Shown: positions 34,647 through 42,411 of the stretch, piece after piece | How the letters are laid out: every line of letters starts with the position of its first letter | How positions within the stretch are numbered: position 1 is the stretch's first letter | IMG/VR virus record: IMGVR_UViG_3300028557_002174 | Location: 1-64,000 of that record | DNA length: 64,000 bases | Direction: 5' to 3' (one strand) | Source of the DNA: a virus | Position numbers and translations under genes: made by a program | Notes under the pieces: generated by a model | Told to the model about the DNA's origin: nothing | The model's input: only the letters and a program-made list of their open reading frames with translations | Databases searched by the model: none

Positions 34647-35447
34647 ATGAAAGACAAAATATCTACAATTCCAATCAATCAAGAAGAAATTGCAACATAT
34701 CTTAAAGATATTCGCAAGATTAAAGTAATGACAGTTGAGCGAGAACGTGAATTGGCTCAAAAAATTCTATCAGGTGATATTACAGAATCAGAAAAGAAAC
34801 AAATTGAACAGGAACTTTTAATTGGTAACTTGAGATTTGTTATAACTGTGGCTAAACAGTATCAAAACCAAGGGCTTGAATTATCAGATTTGATTGCTGA
34901 GGGTAATTTGGGACTATTAAAGGCGGTTGGGAATTTTGATTGGACTAAACAACTACGTTTTATTTCATACGCAGTTTGGTGGATTCGTCAATCAATTCTT
35001 CAATCTCTAAATGAAAATGCTCGTACTATCCGACTCCCGGTTAACGTCGTACAAGAACTTCAGAAGGCCAAGAAAGAAGTTGAAAAAAACGGGGCGGATT
35101 TACCTGATAAGTTTGTTAATCTCCCAACGACAATAAATTATGATGCACCTCTAAATGAAGAAGGTGATACGTTGTTGGATTTGATTAAGAATCCTGATGC
35201 AGAATTACCTGACTCAATATTTGACACAAAGGAAATACTCAAAGAGAAATTAAAAGAAATTTTGGGAATCTTGGATGATAGAGAAAAAATTATTATTGAA
35301 GATTACTTTGGTTTGTCAGGTCAAACAAGAACTTTAGAGGACATCGGTAATGACTTCAAACTGACAAAAGAACGTGTACGACAAATTAAAGAAAAGGCAT
35401 TACGTAAACTTCGTAATGAGTCTAACGACCTGTTTGAGTATCTATAA
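34647..35447 (+). CDS. RNA polymerase sigma-70 family factor
   Basis: 266 residues, close in length to the short primary sigma factors of Bacteroidota, which lack region 1.1. Region 1.2: ATYLKDIRKIKVMTVERERELA. Region 2: GNLRFVITVAKQYQNQG, LSDLIAEGNLGLLKAV, FISYAVWWIRQSILQSL. Region 3: ENARTIRLPVNVVQEL. Region 4: RTLEDIGNDFKLTKERVRQI with ALRKLRN. All DNA-binding regions are present, so it should direct host polymerase to promoters, probably of middle or late phage genes. Different from T4 gp55, which is a reduced sigma. Confidence 0.9.
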   Translation: MKDKISTIPINQEEIATYLKDIRKIKVMTVERERELAQKILSGDITESEKKQIEQELLIGNLRFVITVAKQYQNQGLELSDLIAEGNLGLLKAVGNFDWTKQLRFISYAVWWIRQSILQSLNENARTIRLPVNVVQELQKAKKEVEKNGADLPDKFVNLPTTINYDAPLNEEGDTLLDLIKNPDAELPDSIFDTKEILKEKLKEILGILDDREKIIIEDYFGLSGQTRTLEDIGNDFKLTKERVRQIKEKALRKLRNESNDLFEYL

Positions 35448-35455
35448 TATTTATT
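35448..35455 (+). promoter_or_regulatory. TATTTATT box 20 nt upstream of a start codon
   Basis: Located just after the sigma factor stop codon and before the ATG at 35468, at the head of the likely lysis cassette. Same box type as at 14857 and 49815. Confidence 0.3.
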
Positions 35456-35467
35456 AATAAAAAAACT

Positions 35468-35737
35468 ATGAAAGAATTTGTAAAAAAGAATTTTAACGTA
35501 ATTATTTTAGTAATTGCTGTTTTAGGTTTATTTAAAAGTTGCGGAGATACGAGACAATTATCAAAAATAAATAAACAAATGGAAACTTTGGTTACTAAAG
35601 AAGAAATGACTAAAGAGTTGAAAAGAAGTGGGTTAGAGGCTGAAAAAAGAATGATTCAGGCAACTGATAGAAAACTTTTAGATGTTAGAAGACAAACTGA
35701 AATTGACGAAGAAATAAAAAAACTTGATATTAAATAA
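35468..35737 (+). CDS. Small membrane-anchored helical protein
   Basis: 89 residues. One membrane segment near the N-terminus (FNVIILVIAVLGLF) followed by KSCGDTRQ and a charged helix. The Cys just after the hydrophobic stretch could be a lipobox (LFKSC is a poor match) or chance. It heads the 35468-38321 run that contains the amidase and two coiled-coil membrane proteins, so a part in lysis is possible. Confidence 0.55.
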   Translation: MKEFVKKNFNVIILVIAVLGLFKSCGDTRQLSKINKQMETLVTKEEMTKELKRSGLEAEKRMIQATDRKLLDVRRQTEIDEEIKKLDIK

Positions 35738-36448
35738 ATGAATTGGTTTCAGAAAAACTTCAAAACCATAATCTATATTGCGTTTTTAGTACCAATATTA
35801 ACAGTTGCGTTTGTCTCAATATCTCACGTAACAACTTGGTATGGTATAACAAACCCAATTAGTTGGGCAATATATTTGTCAGTTGGTATTGAAATTGCGG
35901 CATTGGCAGCTCTTGCCGCAATATCGGCACAGATGGGAAATAAAGTATATTTTCCATTTGGTATTGTTACGTTAATTCAGTTCTTAGGTAATATCTTCTT
36001 TGCTTATCAGTACATAGATGTTAACTCAGCGTCATTCCAAAGTTGGGTGGAGATGGTTGACCCAATAGTTTCTTATATTGGTGTTGAGTCAGGTAGTATG
36101 GTTTCACATAAAAGATTCTTAGCGTTGTTTTCTGGTGGTATGTTACCACTTATTTCATTATCATTCTTACATATGTTAGTCAAGTTTGAAGAGACAGGGA
36201 AAAACAATGTTAATCCAAAAGAAGAAGTTGATATTGAGAAAATTTCTAAAGATGCGGGTAAGAAGGAAGGTGAGTTATTGAATGAAGAACCTGAAAAAAT
36301 TAACCCAACACCTGAAGATTTAGAAAAACTTGAAGACGTATTACAACATATTACATCCAATAAGTTTTCTGTATTAACAGAGGAAGAAGATGAAAACATT
36401 ACACAACCTGAGAAAAAAGTATTAAGATATACTGGTAGAAATGGTTGA
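35738..36448 (+). CDS. Multi-pass membrane protein, possible holin
   Basis: 236 residues with four probable membrane helices (IIYIAFLVPILTVAFVSI; WAIYLSVGIEIAALAALAAI; FPFGIVTLIQFLGNIFFAYQ; FLALFSGGMLPLISLSFLHM) and an acidic cytoplasmic-looking tail of ~75 residues. It overlaps the amidase gene by 8 nt. Location and topology make it a candidate holin, though it is longer than most and no holin family is recognised. Confidence 0.55.
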   Translation: MNWFQKNFKTIIYIAFLVPILTVAFVSISHVTTWYGITNPISWAIYLSVGIEIAALAALAAISAQMGNKVYFPFGIVTLIQFLGNIFFAYQYIDVNSASFQSWVEMVDPIVSYIGVESGSMVSHKRFLALFSGGMLPLISLSFLHMLVKFEETGKNNVNPKEEVDIEKISKDAGKKEGELLNEEPEKINPTPEDLEKLEDVLQHITSNKFSVLTEEEDENITQPEKKVLRYTGRNG

Positions 36449-37058
36449 TATTATCAAATATGGTAATTTTAAAGGGTTTGGTAAACCCAAGAAAAAAAGA
36501 CAAATAATTCTTTGTCATACTTCAAGGGAGGTCGGTGAATACTTGACCTCTCTTAAATTTAGGTATAATGGTAAATACAAAAAGATACCTAACTATGTAA
36601 TTTCACAGGAAGGTGTGATTTATGAGTTGTTAAATCCGAAATACAGTTCAGAATTCTTTTCAGATAATTCAATGAAAAGTGCGGGGATTTCAATTGTCCT
36701 TGAAAATTTGGGTTGGTTAAATAAAAAACCATTATCATCGTTTTACCTTAATTGGTTTGGTAATATTTATAAACAAGAGGTTTACGAAAAAAAATGGAGA
36801 GATTATAATTTTTGGCAACCATATACAAACGAGCAGATTATCAAAACGGCTCAGTTGTGTAAGATGTTGTGTAAAGATTTTGAAATCCCTAATAAATTCG
36901 TTGGACACAATGTAAAAGTTGATGGTATAGAATTATTTCAAGGTGTAACAACAAGAAGTAATTACCATCAAAGATATACAGATGTTAGTCCGGCATTTGA
37001 TTTTGATAACTTTAAAAAAGAATTAGAAAATGAACAATTATATGAACGAAAGGTATGA
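36441..37058 (+). CDS. N-acetylmuramoyl-L-alanine amidase-like endolysin
   Basis: 205 residues. The Amidase_2/PGRP pattern is visible: IILCHTSREV (first Zn His), a core IPNYVISQEGVIYELL, an AGISIVLENLGWL strand, YTNEQIIKTAQLCKMLCKDF helix, FVGHNVKVDG (second Zn His), and TDVSPAFDFDNFKKEL, which corresponds to the DPGPxFD motif with the third ligand. It cleaves the bond between MurNAc and L-Ala. No signal peptide, as expected for holin-dependent release. Confidence 0.75.
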   Translation: MVDIIKYGNFKGFGKPKKKRQIILCHTSREVGEYLTSLKFRYNGKYKKIPNYVISQEGVIYELLNPKYSSEFFSDNSMKSAGISIVLENLGWLNKKPLSSFYLNWFGNIYKQEVYEKKWRDYNFWQPYTNEQIIKTAQLCKMLCKDFEIPNKFVGHNVKVDGIELFQGVTTRSNYHQRYTDVSPAFDFDNFKKELENEQLYERKV

Positions 37059-37614
37059 CTCTATTAAAGATTTAGTCAAAAGAGCAAGACTAATCAACGA
37101 ACAACTTAATGCCGAAAAACTTGGACCAATAAATGTCGCAGCTGACATTGAAGCAAGTATTGATGACAATACATTTGAAACCGCCATTGAAAAACCAAAA
37201 AACAGAGGTGAGGAAGAAGAAACTAATTTTGTGCAGAGATATAAAATTTCTGGTTCAATAATGGCGATTCATGGTAAGACAAAGGCTGAAACCGATATTA
37301 CTTCAGATGATAAAGTTTCATTCCAAGACACCATTGATGAATTCACTGAAGAAGTATCTGACTTGGTTGATTTCAATCAATTGAACGTTTATCCAAACAC
37401 GGTAGAATGGTCAGGTAAAATCATTGACAGTGATGTTGAGTTCATTTATACTATTGGTGAGGACAGTGGAATCTATATTAATGGTAACATGTTAAAAATT
37501 GACGATTCAACTTTAGAGATGATTAATAAGTTGAAGACTTTTTATGAAAAGTTTAAATCCAAGTGGTCTAAAGTATTGGCGGCAAGAAAACAAGCTCCTG
37601 AAGATTATGATTAG
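37030..37614 (+). CDS. Protein of unknown function in the lysis region
   Basis: 194 residues: helical N-terminus (YDSIKDLVKRARLINEQLN), a central beta-rich domain (SGSIMAIHGKTKAET ... NTVEWSGKIIDSDVEFIYTI), and a C-terminal amphipathic helix. No family recognised. It overlaps the amidase gene by 29 nt and the next gene by 8 nt. A virion or assembly role is equally possible. Confidence 0.55.
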   Translation: MNNYMNERYDSIKDLVKRARLINEQLNAEKLGPINVAADIEASIDDNTFETAIEKPKNRGEEEETNFVQRYKISGSIMAIHGKTKAETDITSDDKVSFQDTIDEFTEEVSDLVDFNQLNVYPNTVEWSGKIIDSDVEFIYTIGEDSGIYINGNMLKIDDSTLEMINKLKTFYEKFKSKWSKVLAARKQAPEDYD

Positions 37615-37981
37615 TCCTAATCAAATATTTGATAAAAAAGATTTAACCTTGAAAAATGTTCTCAAGGTTATTCTTGTTTTAGTAATACTTTGGTATTTGA
37701 TACAAATAACAACGGTAGTTAAGATATCAAAAGAAAGTAAAAGAGAACTTGATTCTTTACAGTCCCATATAGAAATGGTTGAGTTTAACCAACAACTAAT
37801 TCAATCGGACATTGATAAAGTAAGTGAAGAAATTAAGGTAGTGGAGACAAGAGTTGAAACCATAAAAGAAACAAAAACCCAAATAGGAAATGAGTTTAGT
37901 AAAAAAATTAGTGATGCTTCTAAGTATGGTCATGTTGAGCTCGACATGTTTTTCGCAGACCGTTACAAAGAGTTATACTGA
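37607..37981 (+). CDS. Inner-membrane spanin-like protein
   Basis: 124 residues from the ATG at 37607; the longer frame from 37544 would begin inside the previous gene. One N-terminal membrane segment (VLKVILVLVILWYLIQI) is followed by a periplasmic-type coiled coil of ~85 residues. The next gene starts inside it in another frame, like the Rz/Rz1 arrangement of spanins. The family is not recognised by sequence, so the call rests on topology and context. Confidence 0.55.
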   Translation: MISPNQIFDKKDLTLKNVLKVILVLVILWYLIQITTVVKISKESKRELDSLQSHIEMVEFNQQLIQSDIDKVSEEIKVVETRVETIKETKTQIGNEFSKKISDASKYGHVELDMFFADRYKELY

Positions 37982-38321
37982 TACACAAAAGATAGTTTTG
38001 CCAGTCCCTGTGGCAAAACAAATAGTAATTGATTTATTGAGGGGGGATTCGGCATTTGCTCAATTGAAAATGTCCAATCAACACATTATTGAACTTGAGA
38101 ACATTGTTTCTTTAAAAGATTCTGTAATTGATAAGATGAAGTTGAAAGAAGAAAATTACAATTTGATTATATCAGATGAAAAAAAGAAGACAGAAATTTA
38201 TCAAAAAGAACTCAAGATTACCCAAAAGGAATTAAAGAGAATCAAAGCTAAAAGAACTTTTACTAATATAATTTCAGGAGTTTTAATTGGTACATTAACC
38301 TATTTATACATAACAAAATAA
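37890..38321 (+). CDS. Secreted coiled-coil protein, possible outer spanin partner
   Basis: 143 residues. A clear signal peptide (KKLVMLLSMVMLSSTCFSQT; the Cys could be a lipobox), a segment VPVAKQIVIDLLRGDSAFAQ, a coiled coil, and a C-terminal membrane-like helix (FTNIISGVLIGTLTYLYI). The start overlaps the previous gene by 92 nt in another frame. The VAKQIVxDLxxGD segment recurs, in my memory, in lysis-region proteins of Bacteroidota phages. A spanin role is inferred; the C-terminal membrane segment is atypical for an o-spanin. Confidence 0.55.
   Translation: MSLVKKLVMLLSMVMLSSTCFSQTVTKSYTDTQKIVLPVPVAKQIVIDLLRGDSAFAQLKMSNQHIIELENIVSLKDSVIDKMKLKEENYNLIISDEKKKTEIYQKELKITQKELKRIKAKRTFTNIISGVLIGTLTYLYITK
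38301..38308 (+). promoter_or_regulatory. TATTTATA box 23 nt upstream of a start codon
   Basis: It lies inside the 3' end of the preceding coding region, before the ATG at 38324 that opens the 38324-39314 pair. Confidence 0.3.
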
Positions 38322-38323
38322 CT

Positions 38324-38569
38324 ATGGCACTAACTAGTTCAGAAGTAAAAGAAGTTGAAGTATTGATTAGAAAAGAGATGAAAAGTTTCTTGGAGAGCAA
38401 TACATTAAAACAATTTGAAGATAAGTTAATTGATAAGATTGCTAAAGAAATTAAACGAGGTAAACTTGAGGGTGATATTAAAGACATTACACTTAGAATG
38501 TTCCGAGAATTCTACCAATTCATGTGGATGAATAGAAGTTATTGGGAACCAAGATTAAAGAACGCATAA
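38324..38569 (+). CDS. Small helical phage protein
   Basis: 81 residues, all-helical, ending FREFYQFMWMNRSYWEPRLK. I recall this type of aromatic-rich end in small proteins next to structural genes of large phages. No function known. It starts 2 nt after the previous stop and is followed after 4 nt by the DUF5661-type gene. Confidence 0.6.
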   Translation: MALTSSEVKEVEVLIRKEMKSFLESNTLKQFEDKLIDKIAKEIKRGKLEGDIKDITLRMFREFYQFMWMNRSYWEPRLKNA

Positions 38570-38573
38570 TCAA

Positions 38574-39314
38574 ATGAAATCATCATCTAATTTATTCAAA
38601 CAGAGTCTTGAAAAGGCTTACATAAACGACCCAACAATATCAAAAGATATTGATGTTGTGTCAGATTTAGATAAGTATTCTGATGAGATGACTGAAAATG
38701 AAGAAACCACTGAAGCTACAGGGGCGGCTTCTGCGGGAGCATTTTCGGCACCATTATTTGCCAAGGAAGAAACTAAAGAAGAGGAAAAAATACCTGGAGG
38801 TCTTTCAAAAAACAAGACATTAAAAGACATTGCAAAAAAACACGACAAGAAAGGATATGACCATATTGATGATATGGTAAAACATTTGAAGAGTCAATTG
38901 GTGAAAGGTATTAAAGTTGAAATGGAACATACCAATAGTGTTGATGTTGCAATGGAAATTGCTAAAGACCATCTTTTTGAAGACCCAAATTATTACGATA
39001 ATTTAAAGAAAATTGAAGCAACGGAAGCAACTACCACAGCGTCTTCGGGTCAATATTCAACACCGGCATTTGTTGCTAAAAACGATAAGAATTGGAGAGG
39101 TGGTAAAAAACCAATTTACAAAGGTGGTAAGTTCGCACAAGTTAAAAAGAAATGTTTAACATTCCCATATTGTAATCAAGGAGCTGGTGCTGTTGTTTAC
39201 AAAAATAAGTCATCTTTAGATGAAGCAATTAAAAATGTGAGTACAAGATTGGGTGTTGAAGAACAAATAATAAAAAGGATTCTTTATAATCATTTTAAAA
39301 AGAAGAAAAAGTAA
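38574..39314 (+). CDS. DUF5661-containing protein, likely virion or prohead associated
   Basis: 246 residues. The central region KGIKVEMEHTNSVDVAMEIA followed by DHLFEDPNYYDNL matches DUF5661 (pattern VEMEHTxxxxxAxxIAxDHLxExPxYY). It is flanked by two copies of a short motif, EATGAASAGAFSAPLF (~47) and EATTTASSGQYSTPAF (~147), which I associate with head-related proteins of T4-like phages. The end is Lys-rich. A prohead or internal head role is inferred from these motifs and from the structural-type neighbour at 39357. Confidence 0.65.
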   Translation: MKSSSNLFKQSLEKAYINDPTISKDIDVVSDLDKYSDEMTENEETTEATGAASAGAFSAPLFAKEETKEEEKIPGGLSKNKTLKDIAKKHDKKGYDHIDDMVKHLKSQLVKGIKVEMEHTNSVDVAMEIAKDHLFEDPNYYDNLKKIEATEATTTASSGQYSTPAFVAKNDKNWRGGKKPIYKGGKFAQVKKKCLTFPYCNQGAGAVVYKNKSSLDEAIKNVSTRLGVEEQIIKRILYNHFKKKKK

Positions 39315-39332
39315 TCATTCTGTAAGTTTAGA

Positions 39333-39340
39333 TATTTATA
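39333..39340 (+). promoter_or_regulatory. TATTTATA box 24 nt upstream of a start codon
   Basis: It lies in the 42-nt gap before the ATG at 39357. Same box and spacing as at 47148 and 49815. Confidence 0.35.
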
Positions 39341-39356
39341 GATTAAAACGACCGTT

Positions 39357-40925
39357 ATGGATAGATTTGAAAAATATTTGGATAAAGTTGTGAAACAAGT
39401 CCTTGATGAAACTTTAAATAAAAAAGTTGGAAATCTTGTATCTGAGATTGAAAAAAAATCTAAGTTACATGGTGGACAACACAAAATTGATGTTGCCGAA
39501 CCAAAAGGTAAAATTACCGCCGATGACTTCAAAAAATTAAGAACTAAAAAAGATATGAAAGAATACACTATGGGTGATGACCAAATTGAAAAGGTTGAAC
39601 CCTATGGAGATTTCTCAACAGATAGTCCTAAAAAAGTTGGTAAAGTGAAGAACGTAGGATATAACTATGAAAGGAAAGTTGCGAAAGAGTTCAATGAAAA
39701 TGATATGGAAGAAGGTAATGCGTTTTCAGGAGCGTTAGCAAAAGCTAAAAAAGACGGTAAATCGTCTTTTGAAGTTGACGGTAAAACTTATGAAGTTAAA
39801 GAAGGTCAAGTTTATCCTGAGAAAACTGATGATGGAGATTTTTTATCCAATTTCATAAAAAATGCTTTAAAAAGAAATACGGGATTATATCCTAAAAAAG
39901 ACAAAGAACAAACTATGGTTCCAAAAAAGGATTATAATGATTTTGACGAGTACAAAGATGATGATGATGAATATTCATCACATATGTTTATTGGTGAAGA
40001 AGGTGAAAAAGATAATTTTATTCAAAAAGTAACCAAAAAAATGGAAAAGAAAGGTACTTCAGGTAAATTTGGTCAGTGGTGTAAAAAAGAAGGTTTAGAT
40101 AAAGACGGTGAAGTTACTAAAAAATGTATTGATAAAGCAATGAAGTCAGATGACAGTAAAGTTGTTAAAATGGCTAATTTTGCTAAAAACATTGGAGGAT
40201 TCAAAGGTGCTAAACACGAAAGTGTTCAAATGACAGAATCTGAAGTTATTGAATTAATTGAAAGACTTGTTATGGAACAAAATAAAATAGCTGCAGATGC
40301 TGACTTGAAAAAAGTATCTAAACAGAACAAAAATACAAACCAAGAAAGTTTAAAGGCAACTAAAGAGAAACTTGAAAAATGGTCTAAAGATAGTAATGTT
40401 GAGGGATATACAACAGAACCTAAACATTTCCCTAAAGGTAATGGTGAAATGAAGGAAATGGATAAGAAAGCTTACAAACCTTCAGACGCGGTTGAAGAGT
40501 ATATTGATGCATTTGCTTACCCAGGTCAAACAAATTTGGTTTATGATGAAATCAAACCAAATGATGAGTGGATTGAGGCAAATTTGAAAGGTTCTTCAAA
40601 AACAGGAAACGCTACAAAAGACAAAGATGGTAATGACTTAGGTAATGTTGTATCATCTGAACTTGGTGAAAAAATGTATAAAAATTTCAAGGATAACGTA
40701 TATGGTGCAGAACAAATGAATGCATCTTATAAGAGATATCCTCAACCTGTTGACCAAGCTGGTGAAGGAACTGAAGATGGTGATTTGAAATTGAAAAAAG
40801 GTTCTCAAAAATCCGAAAAGATTTTTAAACAATTGGAATCTAAAGAAGATAAGAAAACAAATCTTATGAATGAACAGATTTCAAGAATGATGAATATCGT
40901 TGGATACAACCAAAAAACTCAATAA
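39357..40925 (+). CDS. Large Lys/Asp/Glu-rich protein, possibly head-core or internal virion protein
   Basis: 522 residues, highly charged and low in hydrophobics, with little predicted fold apart from a helical start (LDKVVKQVLDETLNKKV). A module near residue 235 reads GTSGKFGQWCKKEGLDKDGE with KKCIDKAMKSD and ANFAKNIGG, a pattern I have seen in proteins of large phages. The end MNEQISRMMNIVGYNQKTQ is a helix. Preceded by a TATTTATA box and closed by a strong terminator hairpin, so it forms its own unit. Function unknown; scaffold or internal protein is a guess from composition. Confidence 0.6.
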   Translation: MDRFEKYLDKVVKQVLDETLNKKVGNLVSEIEKKSKLHGGQHKIDVAEPKGKITADDFKKLRTKKDMKEYTMGDDQIEKVEPYGDFSTDSPKKVGKVKNVGYNYERKVAKEFNENDMEEGNAFSGALAKAKKDGKSSFEVDGKTYEVKEGQVYPEKTDDGDFLSNFIKNALKRNTGLYPKKDKEQTMVPKKDYNDFDEYKDDDDEYSSHMFIGEEGEKDNFIQKVTKKMEKKGTSGKFGQWCKKEGLDKDGEVTKKCIDKAMKSDDSKVVKMANFAKNIGGFKGAKHESVQMTESEVIELIERLVMEQNKIAADADLKKVSKQNKNTNQESLKATKEKLEKWSKDSNVEGYTTEPKHFPKGNGEMKEMDKKAYKPSDAVEEYIDAFAYPGQTNLVYDEIKPNDEWIEANLKGSSKTGNATKDKDGNDLGNVVSSELGEKMYKNFKDNVYGAEQMNASYKRYPQPVDQAGEGTEDGDLKLKKGSQKSEKIFKQLESKEDKKTNLMNEQISRMMNIVGYNQKTQ

Positions 40926-40950
40926 TCTTTAATAATTTTAATTTTATATT

Positions 40951-40985
40951 AAATTCTCCATAGAGACCCTATGGAGAATTTTTAT
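40951..40985 (+). terminator. Terminator hairpin that also covers the next start codon
   Basis: A perfect 13-bp stem (40951-40963 with 40969-40981) with a 5-nt loop is followed by TTTA. It ends the transcript of the 39357 gene. The ATG at 40971 sits in the 3' arm, so in any read-through RNA that start would be base-paired. Confidence 0.75.
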
Positions 40986-41438
40986 AATTGGATGTCCAAG
41001 TCACTTCCGTTTAGTGAAGTTGATATATGGTTCAGCGTGCATAACATCATCCCGGAAAGAGTTGAACTTTTCGGCGATATCTTCAACTCTTTAGCGATTT
41101 TAATAATTGATACATATTTTGGTGAGGAAAGTCACGAAACTAAAGTAGTATTATCCAACCACGATAAGAAGAACCATTTTGATTGGTGTTGGAGTAAAAT
41201 GATAAAAGATTATGAAAAAGAAAACATATTGATTGACTCTGATGGTGAGCACAAAGAATATTTGTGGAATTTCTTTCACGATAGTTTTTACTCACAATCT
41301 CAAGGTAATTATCGGGAAGCAATTCCTGAATTTATTGAGGAGTTGTTTGATTTAAATAAACCGTTCGCAAAATCTGATTTAGATATTTTAACCGAATTAT
41401 ACAAAACATTACAAAATAAAGTAATTCATATTGGTTAA
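40971..41438 (+). CDS. Protein of unknown function
   Basis: 155 residues from the ATG at 40971, or 148 from the ATG at 40992. The first start is buried in the terminator hairpin, so 40992 may be used. The sequence is acidic, helical, Trp-rich (IDTYFGEESHETKVV, DWCWSKMIKDYEKEN, EYLWNFFHDSFYSQSQG). No family recognised. It stands alone between two gaps. Confidence 0.55.
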   Translation: MENFYNWMSKSLPFSEVDIWFSVHNIIPERVELFGDIFNSLAILIIDTYFGEESHETKVVLSNHDKKNHFDWCWSKMIKDYEKENILIDSDGEHKEYLWNFFHDSFYSQSQGNYREAIPEFIEELFDLNKPFAKSDLDILTELYKTLQNKVIHIG

Positions 41439-41486
41439 TCTATTGACGAGAGAACATAATCCACTATTTTTAATTTAAAATAATTT

Positions 41487-41660
41487 ATGGAAACATTACA
41501 AAAAATTAAGGAAGCTTGTGAAACTCTATCTGTTGATTCAGAAAAGTTCTACAAAGGTAACAAGAGCGCTGGTACAAGAGCTCGTAAATCTGCTCAAGAA
41601 CTTAAGAGTTTACTACAACAATTAAGAGCTGAAATTTTGGAACATTCAAAAAAAGACTAA
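41487..41660 (+). CDS. Histone H1/Hc1-like DNA-binding protein
   Basis: 57 residues. The pattern KIKEACETLSVDSEKFYKG followed by NKSAGTRARKSAQELKSLLQ matches the small histone H1-like (Hc1) proteins that are common in Bacteroidota, in which a helix of KFYxKGNKxAGTRxRKxxQEIK type is the conserved core. The usual Lys/Ala-rich tail is short here. It probably binds and bends or compacts DNA, either host nucleoid or phage DNA. It starts after a 48-nt gap and is followed 1 nt after its stop by a small membrane-protein gene. Confidence 0.75.
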   Translation: METLQKIKEACETLSVDSEKFYKGNKSAGTRARKSAQELKSLLQQLRAEILEHSKKD

Positions 41661-41661
41661 T

Positions 41662-41841
41662 ATGTTTAATACGGACACACTGTTCTTATTTATTTTTATT
41701 TTTTCATTGTTTGTCCTATTCAAAAATTTCATTAAGCTCATGGGTATCCTATTGGGGAAAGAAATTGATTTCTCCAGTAGGGACCTTTTGTTTTTTGGAC
41801 TTTCCTTGAGTTATATTATCACTTATATTATTAGGACATGA
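41662..41841 (+). CDS. Small membrane protein
   Basis: 59 residues with two hydrophobic segments (LFLFIFIFSLFVLF and LLFFGLSLSYIITYII) separated by a short charged loop. Nothing more can be said about function. The stop overlaps the next start as ATGA. A holin of class II would look like this, but it is 3.7 kb from the amidase. Confidence 0.55.
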   Translation: MFNTDTLFLFIFIFSLFVLFKNFIKLMGILLGKEIDFSSRDLLFFGLSLSYIITYIIRT

Positions 41842-42266
41842 CACTTTATACAGTATTAAATCAGTTTGAAAATTTTTTCGTTGCAATAAGACGACTTGAG
41901 ACTCATATGAGTCTAGATGTTAAATTCCCAGCTAACTGGTCAATGCCAAAGAGTACTACAACAGAATTTCAAGTAGTTCCTTTTGATTATAAAGAAGAAG
42001 GTTGGAGAGGAATGAGTTTTGTTTGTGAGTTTGATGAAAAGACTGTTCAGAAAAACGTTGAAATGATTCTCAAGGTAATTAAGTTGAACCGAGAAAGAGA
42101 AGAGAAAGAGAGACTATTTCATAATGTAGTCGCAGAGTTGAAAAAGACTTTTGAAAAAACTGATTTGAAACATTTACAAAATCTTTCAATTGGATTTGAT
42201 GAAACCGCAAATTTAAATGTTGAGACAGATGAACCACAAGGAGAAACTATTGGACTGGCTGAATAA
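41838..42266 (+). CDS. Protein of unknown function
   Basis: 142 residues. A globular N-terminal part (FEYNFVAIRRLETHM-like start, FPANWSMPKSTTTEFQVVPF) and a C-terminal coiled coil (LNREREEKERLFHNVVAELK). It overlaps the upstream gene by 4 nt and the downstream one by ~50 nt. No family recognised. Confidence 0.55.
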   Translation: MTLYTVLNQFENFFVAIRRLETHMSLDVKFPANWSMPKSTTTEFQVVPFDYKEEGWRGMSFVCEFDEKTVQKNVEMILKVIKLNREREEKERLFHNVVAELKKTFEKTDLKHLQNLSIGFDETANLNVETDEPQGETIGLAE

Positions 42267-42411
42267 GGAAAAACAAAAAGACCAAGCTGAGTTGATGAGG
42301 GAAAAGGAAAGATTTACTCAACAACTCATTCAAATGAAAAAAACTGATTTATTTCAAAAACCGAAAAATTCAATATGGAACAGAATACAGAAGCTCCTTT
42401 GGGGGAATTAG
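42217..42411 (+). CDS. Small helical protein, overlapping both neighbours
   Basis: 64 residues from the ATG at 42217, or 60 from 42229. Almost entirely one charged helix (WLNKEKQKDQAELMREKERF) with a Trp-containing amphipathic end (IWNRIQKLLWGN). It overlaps the preceding gene by 50 nt and the following gene by 37 nt in other frames, which lowers confidence, though such stepping overlaps are common in this genome. Confidence 0.45.
   Translation: MLRQMNHKEKLLDWLNKEKQKDQAELMREKERFTQQLIQMKKTDLFQKPKNSIWNRIQKLLWGN

Noticed and set aside
41753-41790. Inverted repeat inside the small membrane-protein gene, as a terminator
   Set aside because: The stem is imperfect and is not followed by a T run that ends transcription before the stop; it lies inside coding sequence.
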